64,000 nucleotides of DNA from Eucalyptus grandis (GCF_016545825.1 NC_052616.1:434001-498000); one strand, 5' to 3'. Positions 1-12,190 are shown, counted from the stretch's first letter. Numbers and translations: made by a program. Notes: a model not told the origin generated them from the letters alone.

Positions 1-733
1 CGAGATAATTATTGTTAGTCAAAAAGCGTTCTACATAAAAGATTTAGATTTTTTCCACGGCATCACACCGTTCCTTTCTGGTTCACATGATTTCAGTCAA
101 CAAGCAATGGTTGATGACCAAGTTAAAGCTCCCACAGAAATACGCTCATTGTAATAACAAATCTATTCCTCCCAATGCTTTGGGAAGGGAAACCACTTGG
201 GAAGAAAAAAAGCCGTACAAGTAGAGGGGTTCTTGACGTCGGTATTGTGTTTGTTGATGATTGATTTCTACACAAGATTTCCTAGAAAAAACATGCCTTC
301 AACAACCAAAAAAAGTAAAAAAGAAAAAAAAAGAATTTGACGGTAGTGTCCACTTTAATGATTGATATCCTCTGGCTCATAGTAAAACCTCGGGCGGTGG
401 TTGCTTTCCCAGCTCATGTGCGTATATTACATTCATATCGCGCATTCTGTTTGTGTCGAAACCAGTAATCTAATTCCTAGTTGCGTGCTAGTTCCTTAAT
501 CCGGATCCCCCCAACCGATGATGTCCATGTCGTTTTCTTCCATCAAAACGTGGACCACAGAACGACCAACCTCTCTGTTTAGGCAGACGCCATTCGCACG
601 GGGAAAGGAGGAGACTTGCTGCATAAACCCCCTCCGGAAAAAAAAAAAAGCCAAGTTTATGCAAAGCTGTGATTTCTAAATGCAGCCTTAGTCATAGACT
701 CATAGCGCCCACAGCTCGGGAAAAGTGAAAAAG

Positions 734-771
<38 letters not shown>

Positions 772-900
772 TGGGGGTGGGAAGGAATTGCTGATCCCGT
801 AATCTAGTGCTCTCAAAAAGATTATTTTATTGATTATTGAGGTGGAGTGTCGTGAATTGGAAGCGTGAGATCAGATAGTTTTTGCTTTTCTTTTGCATAA
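1..900. other. Intergenic, left edge
   Basis: I see no gene here. The stretch is AT-rich with scattered poly-A runs and one long uninterrupted T run at about 738-770, just upstream of the first gene. It probably includes that gene's distal promoter, but I can name no specific element. Confidence 0.6.
738..770. repeat. Poly-T run of about 33 bases
   Basis: An uninterrupted homopolymer T upstream of the first gene. It may be the A-tail end of a retrosequence read in reverse, but no target duplication is obvious. Confidence 0.7.
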
Positions 901-999
901 GACAAGATTTAAGGAGTGGGAGACGTGGTAAACAGCCGGCCGTGACGACTTGGCTGAGCGTAAAACCAAGAGGAAAGTGCGATCGAAAATCGATGCAGT

Positions 1000-1242
1000 A
1001 ACTGCAAAAAGAGAGAGGCGGAGGGAGGGGCGGCTGACACGACCCTTTCAGTGTCGGACAAGCGTCGTCTTCGCCTTCGTCTCCGATTCCGAGTTCGGGA
1101 AGTTACCATCTCGATCTTCATCAAATCGGTTTCTTTTCTCCCTCCGACTTCATCCTCCACGTCTTCGCTTGCAATCATACACAGATCTCCAGCTCCCCAC
1201 CTGTCCACCCCAGATCTAATCCACCTCTCTCTTACCCATGTA

Positions 1243-1274
<32 letters not shown>

Positions 1275-2861
1275 TTCCATCTGGGTGTCTTTGCTTTTAT
1301 TGAAGTTTTGATCTTTTTGATTGGCTCTGCTTGAGAACTCAAGCTCGACAGTTGATCTGAGGGATCTTGCCAAGTGACGGGTGTGGCCTGAGTTTTATCG
1401 TCTGGAGTGTTTGATTGTGTTCCTGGTACATATGCATCTTTGCTCTTGCTTTATCGGATGGATGTCGCTTTCCTGTTTTTCTCTTAAGGTTGGGATGCGT
1501 ATCTTTTCTTAGATGAGCATCTCCGATGCCTCCTACTTTGTCTGCTCTTTTGGTCGGCCGCGGCATATTTTGGGATTTGGGTATTTGGCGTGAACTGATT
1601 GGGCGGTGAGCTCATGTCTGCACATGCGTTTGTCCGATCAAATTTGGGAAGTAAACCTGCCGTAATCTGAAATTTCGGTTTGGATCATGAGTTCTCCCCT
1701 GTTCAGCTAATTAACTGACTGGTTCCCTTAGCTTCGCCATGGTTGTTCCCCTATTTCGATCACGACCATCTTCTTTCGACCCTCGCTAACATTTGCGATC
1801 TGTAAAGTGACATGCTTCCCGCCAGTTGTTTTTCCTTATGGCTGATTTAACCATGAATTTTGAGTTCTTCCTATGCAAGTTGCCTTGCCGTCTCCGAAAA
1901 CTACATGCTTTAAGGACACATATTTGTTGAGTTACGTCAGCTCGTGTTCATGCGTATATCATGATGGAGCTTTTCCTTGGGGAGCAGCTTTGCATTTGCA
2001 TTTTACTTATTCTTATGTGATTATGGAGTCCTCGGTTGTTGTTCCTTTTTATGGTCTTCAGTTTATTTTCAAGTTTGTGATATGTTCCATTGGAAGACGT
2101 GAGATGTGTCTGTTTAAAATACTGATCATCATGTGAGCTTTAGAGTCATTGATTTGCTATTCTCTTTGTGGTCATGCTTATTCACAACTTCAGGCATCAG
2201 TCAACCGGTGCTTTATGGAGACCAAAAAAAAAAAAAAAACAGTGCTTTATGTATTTGTAATCAAGTCTTATATTGTCTTTTCCATTTTGGGTTTTAAAGA
2301 GTTTGATACGCCCATCGTATTCATTTGATATACATGAACTTGTCCGATGCTTTTGTAATGAACAGTGGAAAAATGAAACACCCATTCGTTTAGTTCTGGA
2401 TGTGTTTTTCTCTTCCTTTCTAATTTCTAGCCAATTGCCATACTGCTAGAAGGATATAACTGTTAGACATGCATATAAGCTGAGATGGTCTTACAAGCAC
2501 AGTGCCTTGAACTTGATAATGTAGCCTTTACTTCCTGAGAAAGAAATGGCATTAAAAAAAGAAGAAGATAGGAACTTATATGTCTTGTTTCTTTTTCACC
2601 TGCGCTTTTCTCCTCTTTCTCGAGGAGGGGAATTTGGTTCAACTGCATAGTATAATTAGGTCTAGGTAGCCCCTGAGGGACTTATATGTCTTGTTCCTGA
2701 CGATCATTCGTTCTTGACTAGAGAGAATCTTCCGAACCAGCTAATTGGCCTATTTACTACATGATATTTCTCATTCTGATCTTTGCTCCTTTTATGCAGT
2801 TTTTGTTAGCTTCAGCGAACTTTTCATATGTTCAATGGAATGTGGAATAAATTGAGAGAGT
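1000..2861 (+). promoter_or_regulatory. 5' leader with intron for the gene at 2862
   Basis: The region holds a (CT)n tract at about 1241-1265, typical of plant 5' UTRs, and then more than 1 kb with no credible coding sequence. A good 3' splice site (TTTATGCAG) ends at 2799, 62 nt before the ATG at 2862. I infer a non-coding first exon around 1.0-1.25 kb or slightly beyond and a long leader intron. The donor is not clear to me. Confidence 0.5.
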
Positions 2862-4529
2862 ATGGCAGCTGCAGAAGCAAGGGCTGTATGGCAGAGAACA
2901 GCTAACCGTTACTTTGTACAAGAAGATGCCAAAAGAGCTCCTAAGTTAGCATGCTGCCAATCATCATCTTCAACGTCCAAACAAGTGGATGCAGGACCTG
3001 CTGGTTCTACTGAAGAGGGAGATCGTTTTGGCTTAGGTTTCATGCCTTTTAACAGGAAACCTTCATTTACCAATTTGCCTCCAGAGGCAAGGTGGTGGCT
3101 TCAGCAACAACCTAGCTCTAGGTTCCCAAGGGGTCTAGCATGCGAAGGGTTAAATGCATTGGATGCTGAGGTCGATCTCCTGAATGCTAGCACGGAAGAT
3201 TTAAAATCTATATGTGGTGAGATGCAGAAAGAGGGAGCTTATATGCATGTTGAGAACGAAAAGAAAGACAAACTCGAGAATCTCCACGATGCTGGAGGTT
3301 CAAACCCAGTGATAATGGGCCTGTGTAGTAAGGATGCAAAAGAAGTTGAGAACATGGATATGATGGAAAGCTTTGAGCTCATAGAGATGAATCATGCTGC
3401 AATGTCAGCTTCCAAGCAGACTAGTGAGCTCAGTTTTGATTTGGATTCTGCATGGACCAGAAATGGCAAGCCAGAACCATGGTGGCGCATATCAGATAAG
3501 AACGAATTAGCCTCCTTTGTTGCTAAGAAGTCACTTGACCATGTCGAGAATTGTGACCTTCCCCCACCTCAGAATATGCATGCCAGGAAACACCCTTATT
3601 CGTATATTGGTTGCTTAGACTACGATGAAGTATTTGAGACATCCTCGGATTGGAAGGTCGATCCGCTTGGTACTTTGGGTGAAACCATCCAGGCAAGAAG
3701 TAGTCCTGAATATGACCAAATGTTAAGAAGGCAGTGGGCTCCAGATGAAGATGGTCATTTCCCTCGTGGCTTTGACAATTCATCCAGGTACTTGAATTGT
3801 CCATTATCAAGTAAATATACTTTGCACTAGAACCATATAATGCCAGATAACAATTAGGAATGATTCATTTTACTCTATTGAATTTGTCACGTTAGAGTAC
3901 AGCTATAAGGCTTACTCACAAGTTTGTTTTTACCATTGGTCACGGCAGGACTATGATTGCCTCACTATGGAACTCTATTGTTATTTTACGAAGATACATG
4001 TTTTGATTGAAGAGGTGCTCAGTTCCATTTTATTTTGCATGTATGCAGCGAAAACAGTTATGACTCAGCTCGCAAGGGTAAAACTGAAACATGGGAAGCT
4101 ACCGACTGCGATCCTGCTAAGTCTCAGCTACTGGAAGCACTGTGCTATTCTCAAACACGTGCAAGGGAAGCAGAGAAAGCAGCAGAACAAGCACGTGCAG
4201 AGAAGGAGCACATTGTAAAGCTATTCTTTAGACAAGCCTCTCAGCTTTTTGCCTACAAGCAGTGGTTCCAATTGCTTCAGCTAGAAACCACCCTCTTACA
4301 GATGGACACTGATGGGCCAATTTTCCCGGTGTTCCTTCCTCTGGGACCTAGCAAAGGTAGAAAAATGCGGAAGAGCTGTGATAAGGCTTCCAAAGCGAGA
4401 CAGGGAAGACGGAAGCGTCAGAAGCATGATGTGACCAAGTATGCTGTGGTCTTTGCCGTGGGGTTGGGCCTTGTTGGGGCTGGATTGCTTCTTGGGTGGA
4501 CGGTTGGGTGGATGATACCTCTTTTCTAG
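2862..4529 (+). CDS. Conserved plant protein with C-terminal membrane anchor
   Basis: There are two coding exons, 2862-3787 and 4049-4529. The donor CAG|GTACTT and acceptor TATGCAG join in phase to give 468 residues. The ATG follows a leader-intron acceptor. The N-terminal part has WW-rich patches (RWWLQQQ near residue 77, PWWRISD near 207) and the LPPPQN motif. After the splice comes an alanine/glutamate-rich probable coiled coil (REAEKAAEQARAEKEH), then the SQLFAYKQWFQLLQLE segment and a basic stretch. The protein ends in a hydrophobic helix of about 25 residues with a GxGLVGAGLLLGWTVGW core, which suggests a tail anchor. It resembles an uncharacterised conserved plant family, which I recall as UCP012943 (At4g25170/At5g61490 type). 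That name is from memory and no function is known to me. Confidence 0.85.
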
Positions 4530-4799
4530 CCTGCTGCTGTATCATATGCTTCCCGCGTGGATTGCCATGCAGGAGAGTGGCGTTCGTGTGTATCTATTTC
4601 TAACGTTGCCGTAACTTCTTAAGGTCTTTGGAGCCTTGTATATAATGCCTTGTCCGAAGATAATTTGCATACTGAGGTGTATATTTGTATATAAGAAGTG
4701 CTTCATGTCAGGTGGAGATCTTTGTATCAGCAAATAGTTCATTTGGAGATTGCTGTCATACTGTCGTTTCGAACATTTTGCTCAATTAAAGCCGCTTTT

Positions 4800-5986
4800 A
4801 AATAGCAAGTCGGGTGCATTCAAGATCCTCTCTTTACAATTGATGCATGAACTAAACTAATCAAAGATGCTGGTGTATTCTTGAGTGCGAAGAGCGAGTC
4901 CTAGTTCTCAGAGATCAGTGGCTGCGGCCAGAACCGTGTTGAGGGCTAGCGTTACTTAAGGCTCTTGCTGAAGGCATTTGACAGGAGATTTCTTCAACCC
5001 TGGCTTGATATGTGAGTCGGAGGAAACTAGAGGATTGTCCTCTGCAGTCTGCCTCAAACTTTCCGTCGAAGTGTTTTATCAATATACCAGACCAGGGTTG
5101 CCATGGTTAAACTACTGTTGCTTGATTACCCACTCCTAGTCCTCTTACATATTAGCCGGCCCTAGAACACTAGTGGTGATTTCTATATAGGTTGGTACTT
5201 TTGGGATATTTCTATTTCAATTGTAGTTTCTCAACGTGGCTTGAAGTTGGGGGTTTGGCAGAACTCTCCCCGTTTGAACAGCAATGGCCCTCGACCTGGC
5301 AATACTTCTTAATTCATCTTTTTCCCGATGTGGCCGTCAAGAGGGTCCCAACACGTGTAGCACGAAATAAAATCTTCATCCATTTCGTGAAAAATGAAAG
5401 ATTTCGAAAATATTCTTCAAATAATGATTGTTGGTATCTATTAAAATTAGCTATTTTCCATCGATGACATTAGTTTATGTGAACTAATTATTTCACACGA
5501 TATGAGCAATTATTTTTTGAAAATAATAATTTTCAAATCATTCATTTTTCATAAAACAAATAAAGCCTATAAGTATTTCATTCATCCAATAGAAACACAC
5601 GTCTTGGTCTTACAAACTTCACCAAAAGCATGAATGAATCTGTTCCTTCATCTAAATGTGTAAAAAGATGCCAGCCACGCTGGAAACCTGAGTAAACTAT
5701 TATTGCCTCTCCATTTTAGCTTATTACCAATTTTAGTTTAAGCCTTGTAATTCCTCCTCCTGACTTCATTAATATTCAAGTACTTCTGCCAAAAAAGAGA
5801 AAACAAAATGGAAAGAGAACGAAAAGAGGAAAAATAATGCCCGGACCCGGATCCGGAGCCCGTCGATATGGAGGGACCCCCAAAGTTCATAGGGAAGCAG
5901 AAGCCAACAGAGTGAGAGGGAGGGAGCGAGCGTGAATTAATTAAAAAGAGGGAGAGGCGATCCAGAGGTCAAACGAAGCGGCGGAG
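4800..5986. other. Intergenic spacer
   Basis: I see no gene. Around 5385-5560 there is an AT-rich imperfect inverted repeat (TTCGTGAAAAATGAAAG-like on the left, CATTCATTTTTCATAAAAC-like on the right), possibly a small decayed inverted-repeat element. The last 150 bp are purine-rich (GAGAGGGAGGGAG) and are likely the leader of the next gene. Confidence 0.5.
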
Positions 5987-8351
5987 ATGGCGGTGATGGA
6001 GAAGCTGAAGATGTTCGTGGTGCAGGAGCCCGTCGTCGCCGCCTCCTGCCTCATCGGCGGCATCGGTAATTCCCCTCCCCCCCTTCGCTTCCTTCTCTTC
6101 GTCTCCGGGGGGCTCGCTAATTCGATTCGTACGCCGTGGGATTTCGCGATTGAACCTTAATTTTAGGGGCACCGATTCGAATTTAGCTCTAGATTTCTCC
6201 GGATACAAATGCTTGGTTGAGCTGAGCTGAGCTGAGCTGAGCTGATTTGAGCTGGGACGCGCTTTGTCCGTATGGATTTCGTGCCGTTTCCCTTATTACC
6301 TTCAATCTGCATCCTGGAATCATCATCCGCGTGCTTCTCGAGATTCAATCACCTGTCTGATAGCTTACGGCATCGTTAGGTGATCCCGATTTGGGTTATT
6401 TTGGGGCTACATTTTTGCGTCATTATCTGAATTAGTGAGGCTTATGTAGACGGTCCTCCTTTTTTCTGTCAATGTGTTGAAGATGAAGCTTAGTGTTGCT
6501 GCGTCGCGTTCTGTGAGTTTTCCTGTAGGCTGGGTAGCTAACCTTTCATCTTGGTTCCGGAACCACCCTTTATATTCCTTCATTTCGTAATGTCTGAAAA
6601 AAATATCCTTTTTCACGTATCGCGAATGTGCAATACTTTCGTTCGTCTCGGTGGTGGTGATTCTTAGCTGGTTTATGTTGCACATCAGCAAAATGTCAGG
6701 GTTGACATGCTTCGCAGCGCCTAATTTGCTCAGAAAAACAGATCAAGTACAAGGGAGCTTTTAGATAGTAGGCACACTAGAGATGCTAGCAATGCTAGGT
6801 TTTGTTGTGAGGCAGAGGTGGTTGAGAGTATTGGTCTCTTCTTATGCAGTGTTTTTTTAATTTTGGTAGAGAACAATCATGATTTATGAGAAATGAAGAA
6901 CAGGAATTAATGCCTGCTTAGCGGCAGAGTGAATTGTTGGTCTCTGTTATGCAGTAAGAGTGATTTAGTTTCTTCCTTCATGAAGAATTGGAGGTGCTTT
7001 TCTAGTTCCTTCTGAACTGAATTTGAGAAGCCTTAAGTCTTGAGTAATGGTGTGATTTGTGAAGTATTTTTCTCCATTCTAGTATTGAGCCACTTATGCA
7101 TGAAATTTGCTCTGGGAGACAATTGATATTGGAGTAAACTTGTCGATATGGTCAAGCCACCATGTTCATTGAAGACTGGGTTTAGTTGCATTAAAATATG
7201 CATTCTGCAACTTCTGGTTCTAGGAAAGAGCAACTTTGTGCCAGATAGGAAAATGTGAAAGAGATGTTCTTTGACATGAGCTGAAGGGGTTGTAATTTGT
7301 TATGCTTCTTTGTCATAACTGCGGCATTATCCATACATGTTCATTTCCATTGCCAGAGGCTATGTACTAGTTCAAATGTGGACGTCAGATTAATAAAGCA
7401 GACTGTTGGGTTGTTGATTCGATACACTCCAGTACTCATAAGATTTATTGCATGGAAAGTTATCTGTCTTTTTGCATGCATAAGAATATCAGCAATTCTG
7501 TCTTCTTCATCTGGCAAATTAATTTTACGTACTTCAGGTCTCTTCCTTCCTGCTGTGGTGAGGCCCATATTGGATTCTATGGAAACTTCCAAGCAAGTCC
7601 CTCAACCTCCTATAAATGATGTAAGTAATATTTATGCTAGTCTTTGAGATCATCCTTTAGCAGTTTGGGTAGATGTAGTGCTGATTTAGTAGTAGTATTA
7701 TATATGTCGTGTGCTTGTACATAAGTTTCTCTACTAGTTCTTATAGTTCTCCTGTGACTATCAAGTATAGTGTCAGTGTTTGTGTAATTTTATAAGCATA
7801 TATGTGCGCTTTTGTTTCCATTAATGGCTGTCTCTGAGGATGCTGAGACCGTGAATTTACCTCCCTTTGCTACCTGGTGCTCTTGCATATATTGTTGCTA
7901 AAGTTGCAAGTTCCAACGTAAACTATGCTTCTTAGTCTCGATTTGCAGACTTTTTATATTGTTATTGTTAGACCCTTTTCTTGCATCTTCAGTGTGGCTG
8001 TTGTGGTTACTGAAAGGGAGAAAAACGAAAACATAAATGGGGAACTCTTTGAACTCGCTTAATGAGTGATTAGCGGCCTGCAAATTTGAAAAGCTGGATT
8101 ATTATTCAAAACTCCACTTGCCACATTTGAGAGTTTGACCTGAGAAGAGTTATGTCCATAGATTGAAAATGGATTTCTCTTGAGGTTTCTGCATTATTAA
8201 TCACCTTGTTCTTTTTTTCTCTTCTCACTTAGTGTCATTCCGTTGCCTATGTTGATAGCTTGGATATGCTTATGGGCTGCTCTGTTAATGCTAATGACCT
8301 CTTATGTATTTACAGGTGGTTGCGGGGATGACTGGTAAAAAGCAAGCGTAA
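5987..8351 (+). CDS. 65-aa membrane protein, probably small mitochondrial complex I subunit (NDUFA3/B9-like)
   Basis: There are three short coding exons: 5987-6065, 7538-7620 and 8316-8351. They are separated by introns of about 1.47 and 0.70 kb with clean GT-AG sites (ATCG|GTAATT, TTCAG|GTCTC, AATGAT|GTAAGT, TTACAG|GTGG). Joined, they encode 65 residues: an N-terminal MAVMEKLKMFVVQEPVV, one hydrophobic helix at about 16-36 (AASCLIGGIGLFLPAVV), a proline-rich stretch (VPQPPIND) and a basic tail ending GKKQA. I recall very similar short plant proteins (At2g46540 type) being assigned to mitochondrial NADH dehydrogenase as the NDUFA3/B9 counterpart. That assignment is from memory. The single membrane helix and the size fit. 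The gene structure is well supported; the function less so. Confidence 0.8.
6218..6244. repeat. Pentanucleotide microsatellite (TGAGC)5
   Basis: About five tandem copies of TGAGC lie in intron 1 of the small membrane-protein gene, followed by a decayed copy (TGATTTGAGC). It is a simple sequence repeat with no evident function. Confidence 0.9.
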
Positions 8352-9274
8352 GGTTGACCATCGTGAAGCGCCCTCTCTGTGCTGTATCTTCATGGGCAGC
8401 CGAATAAGTGTTTTGTTTCTTCATTTTGTTGAATGCTCTCCATAAATTTTCTCCAATTGGAGCAGGATTTGTATTGATGATACGGTTCATCTGAAGTTAC
8501 TATGAGTCTGTGGAGATGTATTAGGATAATTGGTAGTGACTGTTCACTGCAGACTTCTTCATAGTTATGAACTTCATGCAATTTGTGGAAGAAGATAAAT
8601 TGTTCTTGAAGAATGTTTGCTCAACTTTCTCTGTAGCTCTTCACTGTCGGTGGATGTTGGAGTACCGTCAGATTTCGTGATTAAGTTGCTCTTCCACTCA
8701 CTCACTTTTAGCAAAAGGGAATATATTGGATACCGTGAATCACATGTACTAAAAAGTCGGTGGGAGGGTCATAGCCCATTAGTTTAGGCAAATCTTTGTG
8801 GATCTTGGACAACATGAAAAGCAATGTAAAATGGACATGTAAAATGTATAGATAGACGTTTGAACAGATATGGTCAGCCATAGGCACATACACAAATTAG
8901 TACCGTACGCATCTTAAAACTTGTAATTTCACAGGGTTGATCCTCTCGGTGATCCTCTAGACATATGCTGTTTAATCAGACAAGAAAGCACTGCTTCTGC
9001 ATGTACACGACTAACACACTTGCAGCTAAAGCGGCCAAGAGAGGCCACAAGACATTGCATTAAATTTTTATATGGCGTTTATAGTTAAAAGACAGCAGCA
9101 AAAGCAGCACCGCAATGGGCGACTCTTATTTGGCTGTGTCGGCCATGGCAACGTCCTTGTAAAATGGACAGAAAACTGCTGATCGACGAAACGCGACGGT
9201 GATGGCTAGTATGGGGATGACAGAGAGATGATGGAGACGTGGCAGTAGCAAAATGTCAAGAGACACATGACGAT
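8352..9274. other. Intergenic between convergent genes
   Basis: This holds the probable 3' UTR of the upstream plus-strand gene and that of the minus-strand DUF688 gene. I see no further coding sequence. Confidence 0.6.
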
Positions 9275-10191
9275 TCACGATCGCATCTTCCCGGCTTTCC
9301 TACTCCTCCTCCTCCTCCAAGGAACCGCGTCCTTGAGTCCTCCGTACAGAGTTGCCTGTCATGGAATCCAGACCGATAGTTTTAGTCTTTGTTGGAATAA
9401 AGAAAGATCTTTTTGCATCTGCTAAAGAAAGATTGGAATAGTAGGAGAAGAGGGTCGTTGCTCACCCAGCTGAAATGAGAGTGTGACGAGTAAGAGAGCA
9501 GAGGGAAGCTCCCTGCCCTCCTCATGTTGGTGCTCTTCCTGCATTCGTTCCCCCACTCACTGATCTCTCTGTCCACCACATAATTACATGAAAATGAAGG
9601 GAACACATGACTACTCGCGTTCCCTCCCCCTCCCCCTCCCCCGGCCATCTCCTTATTCTTCCTTCTCCTCCGAGAAGACCCACCAAACCACCACCCCCAC
9701 CCCCACCCCCACCCCCAACCCCTTGGCTTGCTCCTCACAATGACACCCTCTCTCGTTGCGCCCACATCTACGCCCTCCTCATCATCACCGTCGCCATCGC
9801 CCACTCTTTCCGAAACGACGTAGCTCCGGAACGATCCATAACACTCCCCTCCCATCCTGAACGAAGATATCTGTGGCCCACCGGCAGATGCTGGCATCTT
9901 GGCTATTATGGCCTCGCTCAGCAGCCTTGGAGGCAGCTCCAAGCACTTCCCGGTGGCCGAGTACGGCTCACCAGGCCCAGGGCTCGGAACTATGGCCAGT
10001 GCACTGCAGGGCCTCGGCTTGCCCGGCTCTTCCTCCCACCGGAACGGCACAGCCGCCGTTGTATAGAACGGCGGTGTTCTCATCCCTGATCGGTCCGGCG
10101 ACTCCACCATCTTTGGTGCCACTGAAACTAGCAGCAGCTCTCTTGGTGCTGTGCTCATGCTCTTTCTTGGTTCCACTGCCTCGGATCCCAT
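9275..10191 (-). CDS. DUF688 family protein
   Basis: There are two exons on the minus strand: 10191-9466 (242 codons, ATG at 10191) and 9355-9275 (26 codons plus TGA). The intron is 110 nt, with TGG|GTGAGC as donor and TGACAG|GCAAC as acceptor. The total is 268 residues. The diagnostic N-terminal motif VPFRWEEEPGKP lies near residue 49. A glycine/tryptophan repeat (five WG units) follows near residue 158, then a basic patch, a poly-Gly run and a conserved C-terminal block. The recovered second exon adds LYGGLKDAVPWRRRR and a basic end, matching the tail I expect in DUF688 proteins. Without the splice the frame would run on into unrelated sequence. The family has no biochemical function known to me. 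Confidence 0.85.
9685..9722. repeat. Hexanucleotide repeat coding for (WG)n
   Basis: On the plus strand this is a run of CCACCC/CCCCAC units. On the minus strand it encodes alternating Trp-Gly inside the DUF688 protein. Such in-frame repeats can change length without breaking the frame. Confidence 0.75.
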
Positions 10192-10220
10192 TTGCTCCCT
10201 CCCTCCCTCCCTCCCTCTCC

Positions 10221-10298
10221 CTCTCTGGGTGTTTTATTCTTGGTAGGGCACTTTCTCTCTCTCTCTCTCTCTCTGGGTGTTTTACTCTTGGCAGGACA
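10221..10298. repeat. Local duplication with CT tracts upstream of the DUF688 gene
   Basis: Two copies of a roughly 30-bp block (CTCTCTGGGTGTTTTA then TTCTTGGTAGGGCA or CTCTTGGCAGGACA) sit at 10221-10250 and 10269-10298. Each is preceded by a CT-rich tract (CTCCC or CTCT). It lies just upstream of the minus-strand ATG, so probably in the 5' leader or core promoter. Confidence 0.75.
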
Positions 10299-10399
10299 GC
10301 TATGTGTTGTGTATACGCATAGCTAGGAGACGACGAGAGACAGGGAGACAAAGAGGAAGAGGGAGGAAGGTGCTGGGGAGAAGGAAAGGGAAGGGACGT

Positions 10400-11044
10400 G
10401 GCACTAATCGTCTCGATCTTGGCGTTGAGTTGGAACACATTAAAACTCACAGTAGCACGAGAGGACTAAGGACTAAAACAGGAGCAGAACCAACCAATAA
10501 TGAGTGACTGTGGGACTGAACTGACGTCACCATCAAGAGAGAGAACTTTATATATAAATTTTGCAGGTACAAGTTTAGTCTAATGATGTTGACTTAAATG
10601 CCTACTCCCTGGAAAATGTTTTAATGCTCAATAACCAAGAGAGGGTAATCGATTGCATACTTGATTGTGCATATGCACTTGAAATCTATGATGTCACCTC
10701 TTTAGCTACGTTTGATAGGATTTTTGTGGAAAGTTATGAGAAAATTCAAAGAACTTAGATTGCAGGGCTTTTGGAAATGTATTGCAAAAGTATAATTTAG
10801 AAGTATTTTGGAAATCAACTTTAATTTAAATGCTATTATAAGAAAACTAGACTTGTAGAGGACTTTAAGCATATAAACTAAATAAATAAATAAGAAAATT
10901 TACTTGTGACCATTAGATTCCAACCAGTTAGCTTTAGCATCGATGGTTGTTGTGTTAAGTCGCATGTGCTTAGGACCCAAGTGACCCTCGACAAGGGCCA
11001 TTTAGGATCGTAGACCCTCTTGTGACATGGAAAATGGTGAGGGT
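10400..11044. other. Intergenic, AT-rich
   Basis: I see no gene. The DUF688 promoter probably lies in the first few hundred bases, and the rest is repeat-like. Confidence 0.5.
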
Positions 11045-12190
11045 AAAATGAAATTTCGAAAATTTAACAAGAGCAAAGTTGAACAAATATGCATTAGCAT
11101 TTTGGAAATGCTAAAGTCAAAGCCAAATAAGACCTATATTGGACTAAAGACCTCCGGGGAATTTGAAAATGCAATGGCAAATCCCTAAAACTCTCACAAA
11201 AAAAAAATGAAATTTCGAAAATTTAACAAGAGCAAAGTTGAACAAATATGCATTAGCATTTTGGAAATGCTAAAGCCAAAGCTAAGTAAGACCTATATTG
11301 GACTAAGACCCTGTTTGGTTCAGCTTTGGGAATGAGCATTTGGACTCTAAAGTTCCTTGACCAAATATAAATGCGTTTGATTCAAGTTTTTCAGCGACTT
11401 TGACAAGATGCAATTGCATCTCCAAAGACCCCTAAGGGCCCTTAGGCCAAAGTAGGTCCGGAGGTCTTTTGGGAACTTGCATTCCGGAATGCAAATTCCG
11501 ATTACTATTCATTTTGCGGTTACTGTTCATCTGCGAGGAAAACCACCACACAGAGGCCGACGACCGCCGGCTAAGGGGTAGTGTGCGTCGGCGACGCACA
11601 AGCGACCGCCACCTGAGGGTCGCCGGACCTCAAGCGACGCTTGGGTCACATGATTTAGGCCACTGATGGCTTGAATCGTGCGACCTAGGCGGCCGCTTGA
11701 GGTCACGCGACCTCAGGTAGGGCAATTGTTGCCTGAGGTTGCGTGAACCCTAGTGACGGCCGCCTGAGGTCGCGCGAACCCGGGCGACCGGGCGGCCGTT
11801 GCTTGGGGTCGCGCGGCCTCATGCGGTTGTCGCTGGGGTTGCCCGACCCCGGCGACCGTTTGGGGGCCAAATTCGGCCATTTGGTTTGGATTGTTGGATC
11901 GACGGTTCGGTGGTCGGACTTCAAAAAAAAATATATAAGTGTATTTTTTCTTTTTAAATTTAATAAAATTTAATTACAAATGCAAATTTTACCAAACGGT
12001 ATTTTGGCCAAAGTTGTTTCTCAAGTGCAAATTTTACCAAACGATATTTGCATTTCGAAAACCCCCTTCACCCAAAAAGTATTTGCATTACTGCAAATGC
12101 ATTCCCCAAAAGCCGAACTAAATAGGCTCTAAACACCTCTGAGCACTTTGAAAATGCAATGGCAACTAAAACTCTCCAAAAAAAAATTTG
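11045..12190. repeat. 159-bp tandem duplication, second copy interrupted
   Basis: Copy 1 runs 11045-11203. Copy 2 starts at 11204 (same AAAATGAAATTTCGAAAATT start, offset 159) and continues to 11306. It is then broken by an inserted element and resumes at 12133 with the rest of the unit (TTTGAAAATGCAATGGCAA, then the CTAAAACTCT...A-run). Copy 1 therefore shows what the insertion site looked like before the insertion. Confidence 0.85.
11307..12129. mobile_element. Tourist/Harbinger-like TIR element with GC-rich core
   Basis: This is an 823-bp insertion flanked by the 3-bp target duplication TAA (11304-11306 and 12130-12132). The ends are imperfect inverted repeats: GACCCTGTTTGGTTCAGC at the left, and GAGCCTATTTAGTTCGGC when the right end is reverse-complemented. 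The target TAA is single in the intact sister copy at 11145-11147. The core (about 11530-11880) is GC-rich with repeated GGTCGCGCGACC-like blocks and encodes no transposase that I can see, so the element is non-autonomous. TAA duplications with GxCCTGTTTGG-type ends fit PIF/Harbinger MITEs. Confidence 0.75.

Noticed and set aside
9607..10322. Two plus-strand open frames over the DUF688 gene
   Set aside because: They are antisense shadows of the GC-rich coding exon and its leader, with no domain of their own.
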